NCBI RefSeq assembly: GCF_001425005.1
Contig: NZ_LMDB01000035.1
Span: forward strand, 261,005-325,004
Direction: 5' to 3'
DNA from: Duganella sp. Root336D2
Lineage (GTDB): Bacteria; Pseudomonadota; Gammaproteobacteria; Burkholderiales; Burkholderiaceae_D
Length of the DNA: 64,000 nucleotides
Shown here: piece after piece, positions 1 to 7,560 of the stretch
Numbering within the stretch: the first letter of the stretch is position 1
Layout: every line of letters starts with the position of its first letter
Position numbers and translations under genes: made by a program
The notes under the pieces: model-generated
The model's input: only the letters and a program-made list of their open reading frames with translations
The model's database searches: none
Told to the model about the DNA's origin: nothing

Positions 1-179
1 AGCGATGGGTCGATCGACACGCGCTTGACGTCGTTCTTGCAGGTCATCACGACCTTTACCATGCCGGCGCCGGCCTGGCCCTCGACTTCGATCAGGGCCA
101 GCGCATCCTGCGCCTTCTTCATGTTGTCCTGCATGGCTTGCGCTTGTTTCATCAGGCCGGCCAGTTGGTTCTTCATCAT
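1..179 (-). CDS. ybaB: YbaB/EbfC nucleoid-associated protein (partial, C-terminus outside window)
   Basis: The minus strand reads MMKNQLAGLMKQAQAMQDNM and continues in frame to the window edge, so about the first 59 residues are present. This N-terminus with its alternating Met/Lys/Gln helix is typical of the small (about 105-110 residue) DNA-binding YbaB/EbfC family, which forms dimers on the nucleoid. I chose the first of two adjacent ATGs because family members usually begin Met-Met-Lys; a GGAGAA ribosome binding site lies just upstream. The gene starts 37 bases after the dnaX stop on the same strand, the classic dnaX-ybaB(-recR) operon order. The rest of the gene lies to the left of the window. 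Confidence 0.93.
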   Translation of the reverse strand, partial: MMKNQLAGLMKQAQAMQDNMKKAQDALALIEVEGQAGAGMVKVVMTCKNDVKRVSIDPS

Positions 180-216
180 GGTGTGGTTCTCCGTATTTCG
201 GTGTTGAGTATCGGGT

Positions 217-2601
217 TTAGTGCGCTGGCGTCATCGGCGCCACGATCGAGCCGGGCACGATGAAGGCGCCGAATTCGCGCATCATTGCTTTGATAAATGG
301 GTCGGCGGCCACTGTTTCTTCAGCAGCGCGCTGGCAGTTCTCGCGGTGGACCTGGGCTTCGACGCTGGTGGTGTACCAGGCCTTGCCGATTTCGGTCTCG
401 ACGCGTGCGGCGCGGCCGAAGCGTTCGGCCAGCGCGGAGGTCAGCTTTTCAACGTTGGCCGGCGTAGCCCAGGTTTCGATCGGGCAGCGGATGCGGAACA
501 GCGCCATATTGCCGTCGAATGCGCAGCTTACCAGCTCGGCCTGGGTGGCCAGCTGCTGCGCTACGCCGCGCAATGGCAGGTGGGCGGCCAGTGCCGGCCA
601 GTTGCCGTCCCAGCCCAGTTCAGGAACCGGGGTGATGACGTATTCGTATGGCGCCTTGGCTGGCGCGGCGGCGCGCTGCTGCGGTGCCGCCTGCGCCATG
701 CCGGAAATATGGTCGGCGCCGGCCGGCATTGCGGAATCTTCGGAGAAGTCGGTTACCCATGGCGGGAGGTCGTCTTCTTCGGCTTGCTGCTGCACTGGAG
801 CAGCGCGGCGTTGCTGCGCTTGCTGCGGGGCTTCCATTACGGTGGCGGCGCCGCCCTGCTCATCCCAGGGCGCGCTGGCCGGCGCGGACGGTGCGCTTGG
901 GGCCGGGGCATCTTCCCACGGTGCCGGCGCGCGTGGTGCGGCCGGCGCGGACGGCATTGCGGCGCGCGGCGCTGCGGATGCCGGCGGCGATGCAGGTGCC
1001 TCGGCTTGCGGCGCTGCCGGACGCGCCGGAGCCGGGGCGCGCTGGCCGGTGCGGGCGGCGGCGGCGGCACGTGCGGCTTCCAATGCAGCGGTGATGGCCA
1101 TCTTTGCAGGGCTCATCGGACGGCTGTCGGCTGCTGGCGCAGGCTGCGGTGCTGGTGCTGGTGCAGGCGCTGCGACAGGCTGCGGCGCGGCGGCGGGCTG
1201 CGCGGGCATTGCCGGAGCGGCTGCGGCGGGTGCGGCGGCCGGAACGCTGGCCAGGTGCGAGGCGCTGGCAGCGTTTGCCGCGGGAGCGGCGGCAGGCGCC
1301 ACTTGCTGGACCGGCGGTGCCGGCGGCACAGGCGGAGCAGCGGTGGTGGACGCAGGCGCCGGCTGGCCGACCGGAACACTCATGCGATCCGCAGTTGCGG
1401 ACGAAGCAGCCATGGCGGCCGCGGCGGCCGCGCGGGCTGGATTCGCGCCGGCTGGACGAGCCGCTACCGGGGCGCTGGCCGGCTGGCCATCTGCCCCACC
1501 GAAGCCGGGCCGAAAGGCAAGCATGCGTAACAGGGTCATGGAGAAGCCGGCATATTCATCCGGCGCCAGCCCCAGTTCATTGCGACCGTGTACCGCGATC
1601 TGGTAATACAACTGCACTTCCTCAGCATCAAACAGGGAAGCCAGCCGCACGACATCGTTATATTCAGGCAGGTCCACAGGCACGGCGGAAGGCACGGTCT
1701 GCGCCAGCGCGATCCGGTGCAGCAAGGTGCCCAGGTCCTGCAAGGCGCCGTTGTAAGACAGTGAGCGCGACGCCATTTCATCGGCAACCGCCATCAGGTC
1801 CGCGCCATCCTTATTGGCCAGCGCGTCCAGCAGGCGCACCAGGTAGGACTGGTCCAGGGCACCCAGCATGCCCTGTACCGCATCCAGCGTCACAGCGCCG
1901 GCGGCGTAGGCAATCGCCTGGTCGGTCAGGGACAGGGCATCGCGCATCGAACCGTGCGCGCCCTGCGCCAACAGGCGCAAGGCCGGCTGCTCGAACACGA
2001 CGTTTTCCTGGCCCAGGATATTTTCCAGGTGGCCGACGATATGCCCCGGCGGCATCTGCTTCAGGTTGAACTGCAGGCACCGCGACAGCACGGTGACGGG
2101 AATCTTCTGCGGATCGGTGGTCGCCAGGATGAACTTGATGTGCTCCGGCGGCTCCTCCAGCGTCTTCAGCATCGCATTGAAGGCGTGGTTGGTCAGCATG
2201 TGCACCTCGTCGATCATATAGACCTTGAAGCGCGCATTGGACGGTGCATACACCGCCTGCTCCAGCAACTGCGCCATTTCATCGACGCCGCGGTTGGACG
2301 CCGCATCCATCTCGACATAGTCGACAAAGCGGCCGCCATCGATCGCGGTACAAGCCTCGCACACGCCGCACGGGGTAGCCGTGATGCCGCCGTTGCCGTC
2401 CGGGCCGACGCAATTGAGCGACTTGGCCAGGATACGGGACAGCGTCGTCTTGCCGACACCGCGCGTCCCGGTAAACAGGTAGGCGTGGTGCAGGCGACCG
2501 GTATGCAACGCGTGGGTCAGCGCACGGACAACGTGCTCCTGGCCGACCAGCGTTTCAAAGTTCCGGGGACGGTATTTGCGAGCGAGGACTTGATAGGACA
2601 T
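217..2601 (-). CDS. dnaX: DNA polymerase III subunit tau/gamma
   Basis: Clamp-loader ATPase of the replisome, 794 residues from the start MSYQVLARKYRP, which is the family's normal N-terminus; an in-frame extension upstream reads as noise. Walker A GTRGVGKT is at residues 45-52, the zinc module uses Cys64, Cys78, Cys81 and Cys84, Walker B/DEVH is at 131-134, sensor 1 around 158-163, and the SRC motif with the arginine finger around 173-175. Residues of about 390-640 form an Ala/Pro-rich linker typical of tau in high-GC Burkholderiales. The C-terminal part (about 670-794) corresponds to the tau-specific domains that bind DnaB and the polymerase. I did not find a slippery A-AAA-AAG heptamer, so production of a gamma form by frameshifting is not evident. 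ybaB follows in the same direction. Confidence 0.97.
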   Translation of the reverse strand: MSYQVLARKYRPRNFETLVGQEHVVRALTHALHTGRLHHAYLFTGTRGVGKTTLSRILAKSLNCVGPDGNGGITATPCGVCEACTAIDGGRFVDYVEMDAASNRGVDEMAQLLEQAVYAPSNARFKVYMIDEVHMLTNHAFNAMLKTLEEPPEHIKFILATTDPQKIPVTVLSRCLQFNLKQMPPGHIVGHLENILGQENVVFEQPALRLLAQGAHGSMRDALSLTDQAIAYAAGAVTLDAVQGMLGALDQSYLVRLLDALANKDGADLMAVADEMASRSLSYNGALQDLGTLLHRIALAQTVPSAVPVDLPEYNDVVRLASLFDAEEVQLYYQIAVHGRNELGLAPDEYAGFSMTLLRMLAFRPGFGGADGQPASAPVAARPAGANPARAAAAAAMAASSATADRMSVPVGQPAPASTTAAPPVPPAPPVQQVAPAAAPAANAASASHLASVPAAAPAAAAPAMPAQPAAAPQPVAAPAPAPAPQPAPAADSRPMSPAKMAITAALEAARAAAAARTGQRAPAPARPAAPQAEAPASPPASAAPRAAMPSAPAAPRAPAPWEDAPAPSAPSAPASAPWDEQGGAATVMEAPQQAQQRRAAPVQQQAEEDDLPPWVTDFSEDSAMPAGADHISGMAQAAPQQRAAAPAKAPYEYVITPVPELGWDGNWPALAAHLPLRGVAQQLATQAELVSCAFDGNMALFRIRCPIETWATPANVEKLTSALAERFGRAARVETEIGKAWYTTSVEAQVHRENCQRAAEETVAADPFIKAMMREFGAFIVPGSIVAPMTPAH

Positions 2602-2697
2602 GATCGGGATTTTACCGTAGATAGCAGGCACTGCGGACAACATTAGGCGTTCGGCCAGACTTCGTCTAGACTTTGCCTTTTTTACAACTGGACCACC

Positions 2698-3360
2698 ATG
2701 AAAAAGCTGCTCCTGATTGCCCTGCTGGCCAGCGTTGGCGCCGCCCACGCGGAAGAGCGCGAGTGGACCACCTATAAGAAGTTTGTCGAGTCGATCCGCC
2801 TGGATCGCTTCTACGCCCTGCCCGCCTCCGAGCGCGATAAGCTGGACTTCTATCTGACAGTGGAGCCGTCCAGCAAGAAACTCAAGGCCGCCGACATGAA
2901 TTTAACGGTGGTCCATGCCGGCACGCGTACCGCACTGCCGCTTGACGACAAATCCCACCTGCGCATGGCGCCCAATCCGCAATGGCTGGCCGAAGACGCC
3001 AAAATCATGACATCCCAGGCCAAAGGCGAGAAGATCAGCGTGATCTACAACCTGGACGCGGTCGTGCCGGAAGGCACGCAGTGGCCTTATAACAAGCTGA
3101 TGGGCAGCGTTGCCCAAGGCAATGCGGCAATTGGCAAGGTGGCAGGCGCTTTCAGCTGGTTTGCACCGACGATGAAGTCGGTCCTGCTGACTTTCGACAA
3201 GCCATCCCAGCTGACGATCCAGTCACGGCATGGCACCAAGCGCTTCCTCAGCGACGCCGAAAACAAGATCCGGCTGCCGGCCGAGGCTGCACTGCTGAAG
3301 GAAAATCCGCTGGTAGAGATTACCGCCCGCCCGCTGCAGGCCGAGCTGGATACCGAGTGA
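2698..3360 (+). CDS. Exported protein of unknown function
   Basis: Encodes 220 residues. The N-terminus has two lysines, a hydrophobic stretch LLLIALLASVGA and an AHA-E cleavage site after residue 18, so it should be a periplasmic (Sec-exported) protein without a lipobox. The mature part is soluble with mixed alpha/beta character and no Cys; a repeated pattern of charged and beta-type segments suggests a compact beta domain, but I recognise no catalytic motif and do not assign a family. It is transcribed divergently from dnaX, sharing about 96 bases of upstream sequence, and ends 5 bases before a strong bidirectional hairpin, so it is probably monocistronic. Confidence 0.8.
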   Translation: MKKLLLIALLASVGAAHAEEREWTTYKKFVESIRLDRFYALPASERDKLDFYLTVEPSSKKLKAADMNLTVVHAGTRTALPLDDKSHLRMAPNPQWLAEDAKIMTSQAKGEKISVIYNLDAVVPEGTQWPYNKLMGSVAQGNAAIGKVAGAFSWFAPTMKSVLLTFDKPSQLTIQSRHGTKRFLSDAENKIRLPAEAALLKENPLVEITARPLQAELDTE

Positions 3361-3365
3361 GAAAT

Positions 3366-3392
3366 AAAAAAGCTGCCAATGGCAGCTTTTTT
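3366..3392. terminator. Bidirectional rho-independent terminator
   Basis: A perfect 12-bp stem AAAAAAGCTGCC / GGCAGCTTTTTT with a three-base loop begins 5 bases after the stop of the exported-protein gene. It has a T-run on each strand, so it can end the rightward transcript and also the leftward 4.5S RNA transcript, which finishes about 12 bases away. Confidence 0.88.
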
Positions 3393-3404
3393 ATTGAATT
3401 CAAA

Positions 3405-3503
3405 GAGGCGAGCCTGATCTGCGGCACTTGCGGTGAACAGCTTTGGCTGCTTCGTTCCCGACCTGACCAGGTTAACCGTGCCACAATGCGCAGGGGCCCG
3501 CCC
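3405..3503 (-). ncRNA. ffs: 4.5S RNA (bacterial small SRP RNA)
   Basis: On the minus strand the conserved SRP apical core is present: GGTCAGGTC followed by GGGAACGAAGCAGCC, the Ffh-binding internal loops with a GGAA-like tetraloop. The terminal stem is closed by GGCGGGCC near the 5' end pairing with GGCTCGCC near the 3' end (one G-U pair). The size is about 99 nt, close to the 114-nt E. coli RNA. It binds Ffh to form the signal recognition particle. The ends are placed from the terminal pairing and may be off by several bases. It lies between ubiD and a bidirectional terminator, near dnaX. Confidence 0.92.
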
Positions 3504-3518
3504 GGGCGCAATTATAGG

Positions 3519-5003
3519 CTATAAACCGAGCTGCTGCCAAATATCATCGACACGGGCTTTCACTTCAGGTGTCATGGCGATGGTGGTACCCCATTCCCGG
3601 CTGGTCTCACCCGGCCATTTATTGGTAGCGTCGATGCCCATTTTGCTGCCCAGGCCACTGACCGGCGAAGCGAAATCCAGGTAATCGATAGGCGTATTGT
3701 CGACCAGCGTGGTGTCGCGGGTCGGATCAACGCGGGTTGTTATCGCCCAGATCACTTCCTTCCAGTCGCGGATGTTCACATCCTCATCCACCACGATAAT
3801 GAACTTGGTATACATGAACTGGCGCAGGAAGCTCCACACGCCGAACATCACGCGCTTGGCGTGGCCCGCGTACTGCTTGCGGATCTGCACCACCGCCATG
3901 CGGTAGCTGCAGCCTTCCGGCGGCAAGTAAAAGTCGGTGATCTCGCTGAACTGCTTCTGCAGCAGCGGCACGAACACCTCGTTCAGCGCCACGCCCAGCA
4001 CAGCCGGCTCATCCGGCGGCTTGCCTGTATAGGTCGAATGGTAGATCGGGTCGCGCCGCATCGTGATGCGGTCGATGGTGAAGACCGGGAACCAGTCCTG
4101 CTCATTGTAATAGCCGGTGTGGTCGCCATACGGGCCTTCCAGGCCGTGCTCATAGCCGGAAGGATGGTTTTGGTCCGGGTAGATATGCCCTTCCAGCACG
4201 ATCTCGGCCGACGCCGGCACACGCAGCTCGCTGCCGATCGCCTTTACCAGTTCGGTACGGCTGCCACGCAGCAGGCCGGCGAATTGATATTCCGACAGGC
4301 TGTCCGGCACCGGCGTTACGGCGCCGAGGATGGTCGCCGGGTCGGCGCCCAGCGCCACGCAGACCGGATAAGGCTGGCCCGGATTCCTGATGCAGTGCTC
4401 ACGGAAGTCCAGCGCGCCGCCGCGATGCGCCAGCCAGCGCATGATGACCTTGTTACGCCCCAGGACCTGCTGGCGGTAGATGCCCAGGTTCTGGCGCTTC
4501 TTGTTGGGGCCCTTGGTAATAACAAGACCCCATGTAATAAGGGGCGCCACGTCGCCGGGCCAGCAATGCTGGATCGGCAAACGTGCCAGGTCCACATCGT
4601 TGCCTTCCCAGACGATCTCCTGGCATGGCGCGCCGCGCATCTCTTTAGGCGACATATCCCACACTGCTTTGACCAGCGAGCCCAGGCCCATCAAGTCCTT
4701 GAAGCCTTTTGGCGGCTCGGGTTCTTTCAGTTGCGCCAGCACGTGGCCGATCTTGCGCAGCTCGCTCACATCGTCGGCGCCCATGCCCAGTGCCACGCGG
4801 CGCGGTGTGCCGAACAGGTTGCCCAGCACCGGCATGTCAAAACCGGCCGGCTTCTCGAACAGGATGGCCGGCCCGCCGGCGCGCAGGGTGCGGTCGCAGA
4901 CCTCCGTCATTTCGAGGTGTGGTGAAACAGGCAAGCTTGTGCGCTTAAGTTCGCCCATCGCTTGCAGTTGAGAAATAAAATCTCGGAGATCGCGATATTT
5001 CAT
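3519..5003 (-). CDS. ubiD: UbiD family 3-octaprenyl-4-hydroxybenzoate decarboxylase
   Basis: The 494-residue product matches the length of E. coli UbiD (497) and begins MKYRDLRDFI. The family has a prenylated-FMN-dependent active site and decarboxylates the polyprenyl-hydroxybenzoate intermediate of ubiquinone synthesis; UbiX, needed to make the cofactor, is not in this window. Family-typical stretches seen include the N-terminal LRAGGPAILFEKP, the central EIVWEGNDVDLARLP, AEIVLEGHIYPDQ and the C-terminal DATNKWPGETSREWG. The gene is alone between the 4.5S RNA gene (16 bases downstream) and a long AT-richer intergenic region. No obvious truncation. Confidence 0.95.
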   Translation of the reverse strand: MKYRDLRDFISQLQAMGELKRTSLPVSPHLEMTEVCDRTLRAGGPAILFEKPAGFDMPVLGNLFGTPRRVALGMGADDVSELRKIGHVLAQLKEPEPPKGFKDLMGLGSLVKAVWDMSPKEMRGAPCQEIVWEGNDVDLARLPIQHCWPGDVAPLITWGLVITKGPNKKRQNLGIYRQQVLGRNKVIMRWLAHRGGALDFREHCIRNPGQPYPVCVALGADPATILGAVTPVPDSLSEYQFAGLLRGSRTELVKAIGSELRVPASAEIVLEGHIYPDQNHPSGYEHGLEGPYGDHTGYYNEQDWFPVFTIDRITMRRDPIYHSTYTGKPPDEPAVLGVALNEVFVPLLQKQFSEITDFYLPPEGCSYRMAVVQIRKQYAGHAKRVMFGVWSFLRQFMYTKFIIVVDEDVNIRDWKEVIWAITTRVDPTRDTTLVDNTPIDYLDFASPVSGLGSKMGIDATNKWPGETSREWGTTIAMTPEVKARVDDIWQQLGL

Positions 5004-5145
5004 ACTTTTTTACGATTATTTTGCTCCCGACGAGTCGTCTGAGCACTTTTAGTCAAGCCGTTGATTTTATTGGTTTTTGTCAATGTGTACACGAGAAAGT
5101 CATACTCAAAAGTAATAAAGAACGCGTTCGTTAGTATTGACGGGA

Positions 5146-5151
5146 TATAAT
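5146..5151 (+). promoter_or_regulatory. Candidate -10 element for the transglycosylase leader
   Basis: A perfect TATAAT lies about 330 bases upstream of the transglycosylase start within locally AT-rich sequence. The expected -35 position (5123-5128, CGCGTT) is poor, so this is only a candidate; if used, transcription would start near 5158 and produce a leader of about 325 nt. Confidence 0.4.
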
Positions 5152-5185
5152 ACGCCTCCTACAATTTGACCTACCTGATGAGGAC

Positions 5186-5320
5186 ATGGCCTCTATGCCA
5201 ACTAAGTTGTCACTCATTACATTCACGGAGCATCCGGGCTCCACAGACATTTTAAGGAGTGTTTTTCACGAGGCGTCTGCCTCCATCCCGGAAAAAGTTG
5301 TGTTGCAACTGGCCCCATAG
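5186..5320 (+). CDS. Possible 44-residue small ORF in leader
   Basis: Starts ATGGCC five bases after a GAGG ribosome-binding-like sequence and runs 44 codons to TAG. The predicted peptide begins MASMPTKLSLITFTEH and ends KVVLQLAP. Third codon positions are only a little over half G/C by hand count, much lower than the surrounding genes, so it may be chance or a poorly translated leader peptide. There is no signal peptide or recognised motif. Confidence 0.25.
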   Translation: MASMPTKLSLITFTEHPGSTDILRSVFHEASASIPEKVVLQLAP

Positions 5321-5406
5321 ACCCGCCAGCTTTAGCAAACAATGATGGCGTCCAGTCCCGTGCGACCTGTGCGGCGGTGGGCGAAGATAACACTGATGTA
5401 ACGACT

Positions 5407-5481
5407 ATGGCACGTCGAATTGACCGCGGTTTTCACGCGGCGGGGACGCGTTTTGACTCTTACATTTCAGGGGAGTTCTGA
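5407..5481 (+). CDS. Possible 24-residue leader peptide abutting the transglycosylase start
   Basis: Starts ATGGCACGTCG and ends TGA directly against the next ATG (TGAATG), so ribosomes finishing it would be placed on the transglycosylase start. The peptide begins MARRIDRGFHAAG. The likely Shine-Dalgarno of the transglycosylase (AGGGGAG) lies inside its last codons. No clear ribosome binding site of its own was seen. Low confidence as a real gene, but the geometry is that of translational coupling. Confidence 0.25.
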   Translation: MARRIDRGFHAAGTRFDSYISGEF

Positions 5482-6408
5482 ATGAACAATCGATTCAATG
5501 GGTTGCTTGATGGCGCCCGCCTGTGGGCCAGCCAGCCCGCCGTGTGGATTTCCACGCAGAGCATTTCGGCACGCGGTCTGCTGACCGCCGCTCAGTCCAT
5601 GCTGAGCCTCTTCGGTATCGCTGCACTGGTCATGGCTTGCGCCATGGTTGCCCGTCCTGAACTGGCATCCGACCTGGCCCACGCCCTGCGTGGCGAGCCG
5701 CCAGCGCCTCAGCAAATTGTGGTTGCACCTCCGCTGTCCGAGCTGATGGAAGCGCCTGCGGTGCGTCCGGCCGGCCTGGTCATCGCCACCGCCGACGCGC
5801 AGCCTGCTGCCGAGGACAAGGACCTGGTGGGCTCCAAGAAGCAGCAGGACGCCGTCACCAACTGGTTGTCCAAACGCTACCGCGTTGCGGGCGATGCGAC
5901 CAATATGCTGGTCTCCACCGCCTACCTGACGGCTCGCGAAATCAAGATGGATCCGCTGCTGATCCTGGCCGTGATGGCGATCGAGTCGGGCCTGAACCCG
6001 TTCGCGGAAAGCCCGATGGGCGCACAAGGCCTGATGCAGGTGATGTCCAAGGTCCACACCGACAAATTCCAGGACATGGGCGGCGTGCAGGCTGCGCTGA
6101 ACCCGGTCGCCAACATCCGCGTTGGCGCCCTGATCCTGCGGGATTACGTAGCCAAAGGCGGCTCCGTTGAAGCCGGCCTGAAATTCTACGTTGGCGCAGC
6201 CGCCTTCGAGACCGATGACGGCTACGGCTCGCGCGTGATGGCGGAATACTCCCGCCTGAAGCAGGTCTCCGCCGGCAAGAAGGTGCCTTACATCACCCCA
6301 CCGCAGCAGGTTGCTGCCGCCCCTGCCCCGGCCAAGGCAAAAGAAGCCCCAACCACCGTGGCCCAGGCCGACAAGCAAATCAGTGCAGACCAGCTGGCCG
6401 GCCTGTAA
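5482..6408 (+). CDS. Membrane-anchored lytic transglycosylase (SLT domain)
   Basis: Encodes 308 residues. A hydrophobic segment at about residues 35-57 should anchor the protein in the inner membrane, followed by a Pro/Ala-rich linker. The SLT (goose-lysozyme-like, GH23) domain starts near residue 120; the catalytic glutamate is E168 in MAIESGLNPFAESPMGAQGL, the standard ES motif with the downstream GAQGLMQVM helix. Such enzymes cleave the MurNAc-GlcNAc bond of peptidoglycan with formation of anhydroMurNAc. The C-terminal tail (from about 275) is low-complexity Ala/Pro. AGGGGAG precedes the start by seven bases. An unusually long leader lies upstream and a terminator follows. Confidence 0.9.
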   Translation: MNNRFNGLLDGARLWASQPAVWISTQSISARGLLTAAQSMLSLFGIAALVMACAMVARPELASDLAHALRGEPPAPQQIVVAPPLSELMEAPAVRPAGLVIATADAQPAAEDKDLVGSKKQQDAVTNWLSKRYRVAGDATNMLVSTAYLTAREIKMDPLLILAVMAIESGLNPFAESPMGAQGLMQVMSKVHTDKFQDMGGVQAALNPVANIRVGALILRDYVAKGGSVEAGLKFYVGAAAFETDDGYGSRVMAEYSRLKQVSAGKKVPYITPPQQVAAAPAPAKAKEAPTTVAQADKQISADQLAGL

Positions 6409-6428
6409 TCGCCGCCCGCAGCCCGCCA

Positions 6429-6446
6429 AGCCACCCTCGGGTGGCT
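6429..6446 (+). terminator. Rho-independent terminator of the transglycosylase gene
   Basis: Seven-bp stem AGCCACC / GGTGGCT with a CTCG loop, followed by TTTTTCTTTT, beginning 20 bases after the stop codon. Confidence 0.9.
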
Positions 6447-6506
6447 TTTTTCTTTTGCCCATAACAAATGTCCACCTTGGGGTCAGGAACGGAAGTGGAC
6501 AAAAAA

Positions 6507-6528
6507 ATGCCCTCCGCTGGGAGGGCAT
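6507..6528 (-). terminator. Rho-independent terminator of the rib-nusB operon
   Basis: Nine-bp perfect stem ATGCCCTCC / GGAGGGCAT with a four-base loop; read on the minus strand it is followed by seven T. It begins 18 bases downstream of the nusB stop. Confidence 0.9.
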
Positions 6529-6546
6529 CTTGTTGCCTGAGGCGGA

Positions 6547-7017
6547 TTAACGCTTCTTGTCTGCCGTGACTTCGTCGGCGCGCAGTTGGGCGGCCAGCTT
6601 GTCCAGCACGCCGTTCACGTATTTGTGGCCATCGATACCGCCAAAGGACTTGGTCAGCTCCACCGCTTCGTTGATCACGACGCGGTATGGAATCTCGACG
6701 TGGTTCTTCAGCTCGTACGCGCCGATCAGCAGCACGGCGTGCTCGACCGGCGACAGCTCGCTAATGCCGCGATCAACCAGCGGCGAGAACACTTCGCGCA
6801 GCTCGACCGATTGCTTGATGGTGCCACGCAGCAGGTCGGCAAAGTACTCGCCGTCCGCCTTGTCGAAGCCATGGGCGCTGCGGATATTGTTGACGACCTT
6901 GGCCGCTTCTTCATTGTTCAGCAGCCACTGGTACAGGCCCTGCAGCGCGAACTCACGTGCGCGGTGGCGCGGCGTGCGGTTCTTGCTCGGGTTAGCGTGC
7001 GTCATATTGTCAGTCAT
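6547..7017 (-). CDS. nusB: Transcription antitermination factor NusB
   Basis: The 156-residue protein has the all-helical NusB fold signatures: RHRAREFALQGLYQWLL near the N-terminus, the central helix ELSPVEHAVLLIGAYEL, and the C-terminal VINEAVELTKSFGGIDGHKYVNGVLDKLA. NusB binds boxA RNA together with NusE (ribosomal protein S10) and supports rRNA antitermination. Start chosen at the first ATG, with AAGG upstream; an internal Met at residue 5 is an alternative. It follows ribH by 18 bases in the usual ribBA-ribH-nusB order and ends at a strong terminator. Confidence 0.96.
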   Translation of the reverse strand: MTDNMTHANPSKNRTPRHRAREFALQGLYQWLLNNEEAAKVVNNIRSAHGFDKADGEYFADLLRGTIKQSVELREVFSPLVDRGISELSPVEHAVLLIGAYELKNHVEIPYRVVINEAVELTKSFGGIDGHKYVNGVLDKLAAQLRADEVTADKKR

Positions 7018-7035
7018 GTTCTTACCTTTATTGAA

Positions 7036-7524
7036 TTACTCGTCGTCGCCCAGGTCCTGGTGCAGCTCTTCCAGGGCGATCGACAGGTTGGCCATTTCGA
7101 CGGCGCAGCGGGCAGCTTCGGCGCCTTTGACGGCCATGCGGACTTCCGCCTGCTCGTCGTTCTCGGTGGTCAGGATGGCGTTGGCGATAGGGATGCTGTA
7201 GTCCAGGCCCACGCGGGTGATGCCCGCGCCGGATTCATTGGACACCAGCTCGAAGTGGTAGGTTTCGCCGCGGATCACGGCGCCCAGTGCGACCAGCGCG
7301 TCGAACTGGTTGGACTCGGCCATCTTTTGCAGCACCAGCGGCACTTCCAGCGCGCCGGGAACGGTCACGTGCAGGATATCTTCATCTTCCACGCCCAGGT
7401 TCTTCAGCTCTTGCAGGCAGGCGGACAGCAGGCCATGGCAAACGTCTTCGTTGAAGCGTGCTTGCACGACGCCGATGCGCAGGTTTTCGCCGGACAGGTT
7501 GGTTTCGTAGGTTGCTACGGTCAT
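7036..7524 (-). CDS. ribH: 6,7-dimethyl-8-ribityllumazine synthase
   Basis: Condenses 5-amino-6-ribitylaminouracil with 3,4-dihydroxy-2-butanone 4-phosphate in the penultimate step of riboflavin synthesis. The 162 residues show the substrate-binding loop VPGALEVPL (55-63), GAVIRGETYHFE (81-92) with the catalytic-type His90, and the phosphate-binding region NAILTTENDEQA. Length is normal for the family. It sits 36 bases after ribBA and 18 before nusB on the same strand, so the three are probably one transcript. Confidence 0.97.
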   Translation of the reverse strand: MTVATYETNLSGENLRIGVVQARFNEDVCHGLLSACLQELKNLGVEDEDILHVTVPGALEVPLVLQKMAESNQFDALVALGAVIRGETYHFELVSNESGAGITRVGLDYSIPIANAILTTENDEQAEVRMAVKGAEAARCAVEMANLSIALEELHQDLGDDE

Positions 7525-7560
7525 GGTGGTCCTCTTTTCTGGATTCGGGTTAAGCCGCGC

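Larger units (their letters stand above)
5158..5481 (+). promoter_or_regulatory. Long structured leader of the lytic transglycosylase gene
   Basis: This stretch holds no conventional gene but is rich in short perfect hairpins: GAGG/CCTC (5179-5192), GGAGC/GCTCC (around 5227-5242), GAGGC/GCCTC (5270-5283) and TGGC/GCCA (around 5310-5328). It also carries three short reading frames, one of which ends exactly one base before the transglycosylase ATG. I recognise no described riboswitch consensus. An attenuating or leader-peptide function is inference from the length, the structure and the reading frames. Confidence 0.4.

Noticed and set aside
220..1606. Long open frames on the plus strand opposite dnaX
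   Set aside because: They lie antisense to the Ala/Pro-rich linker of dnaX and show Gly/Arg/Cys-rich composition typical of shadow frames in high-GC DNA.
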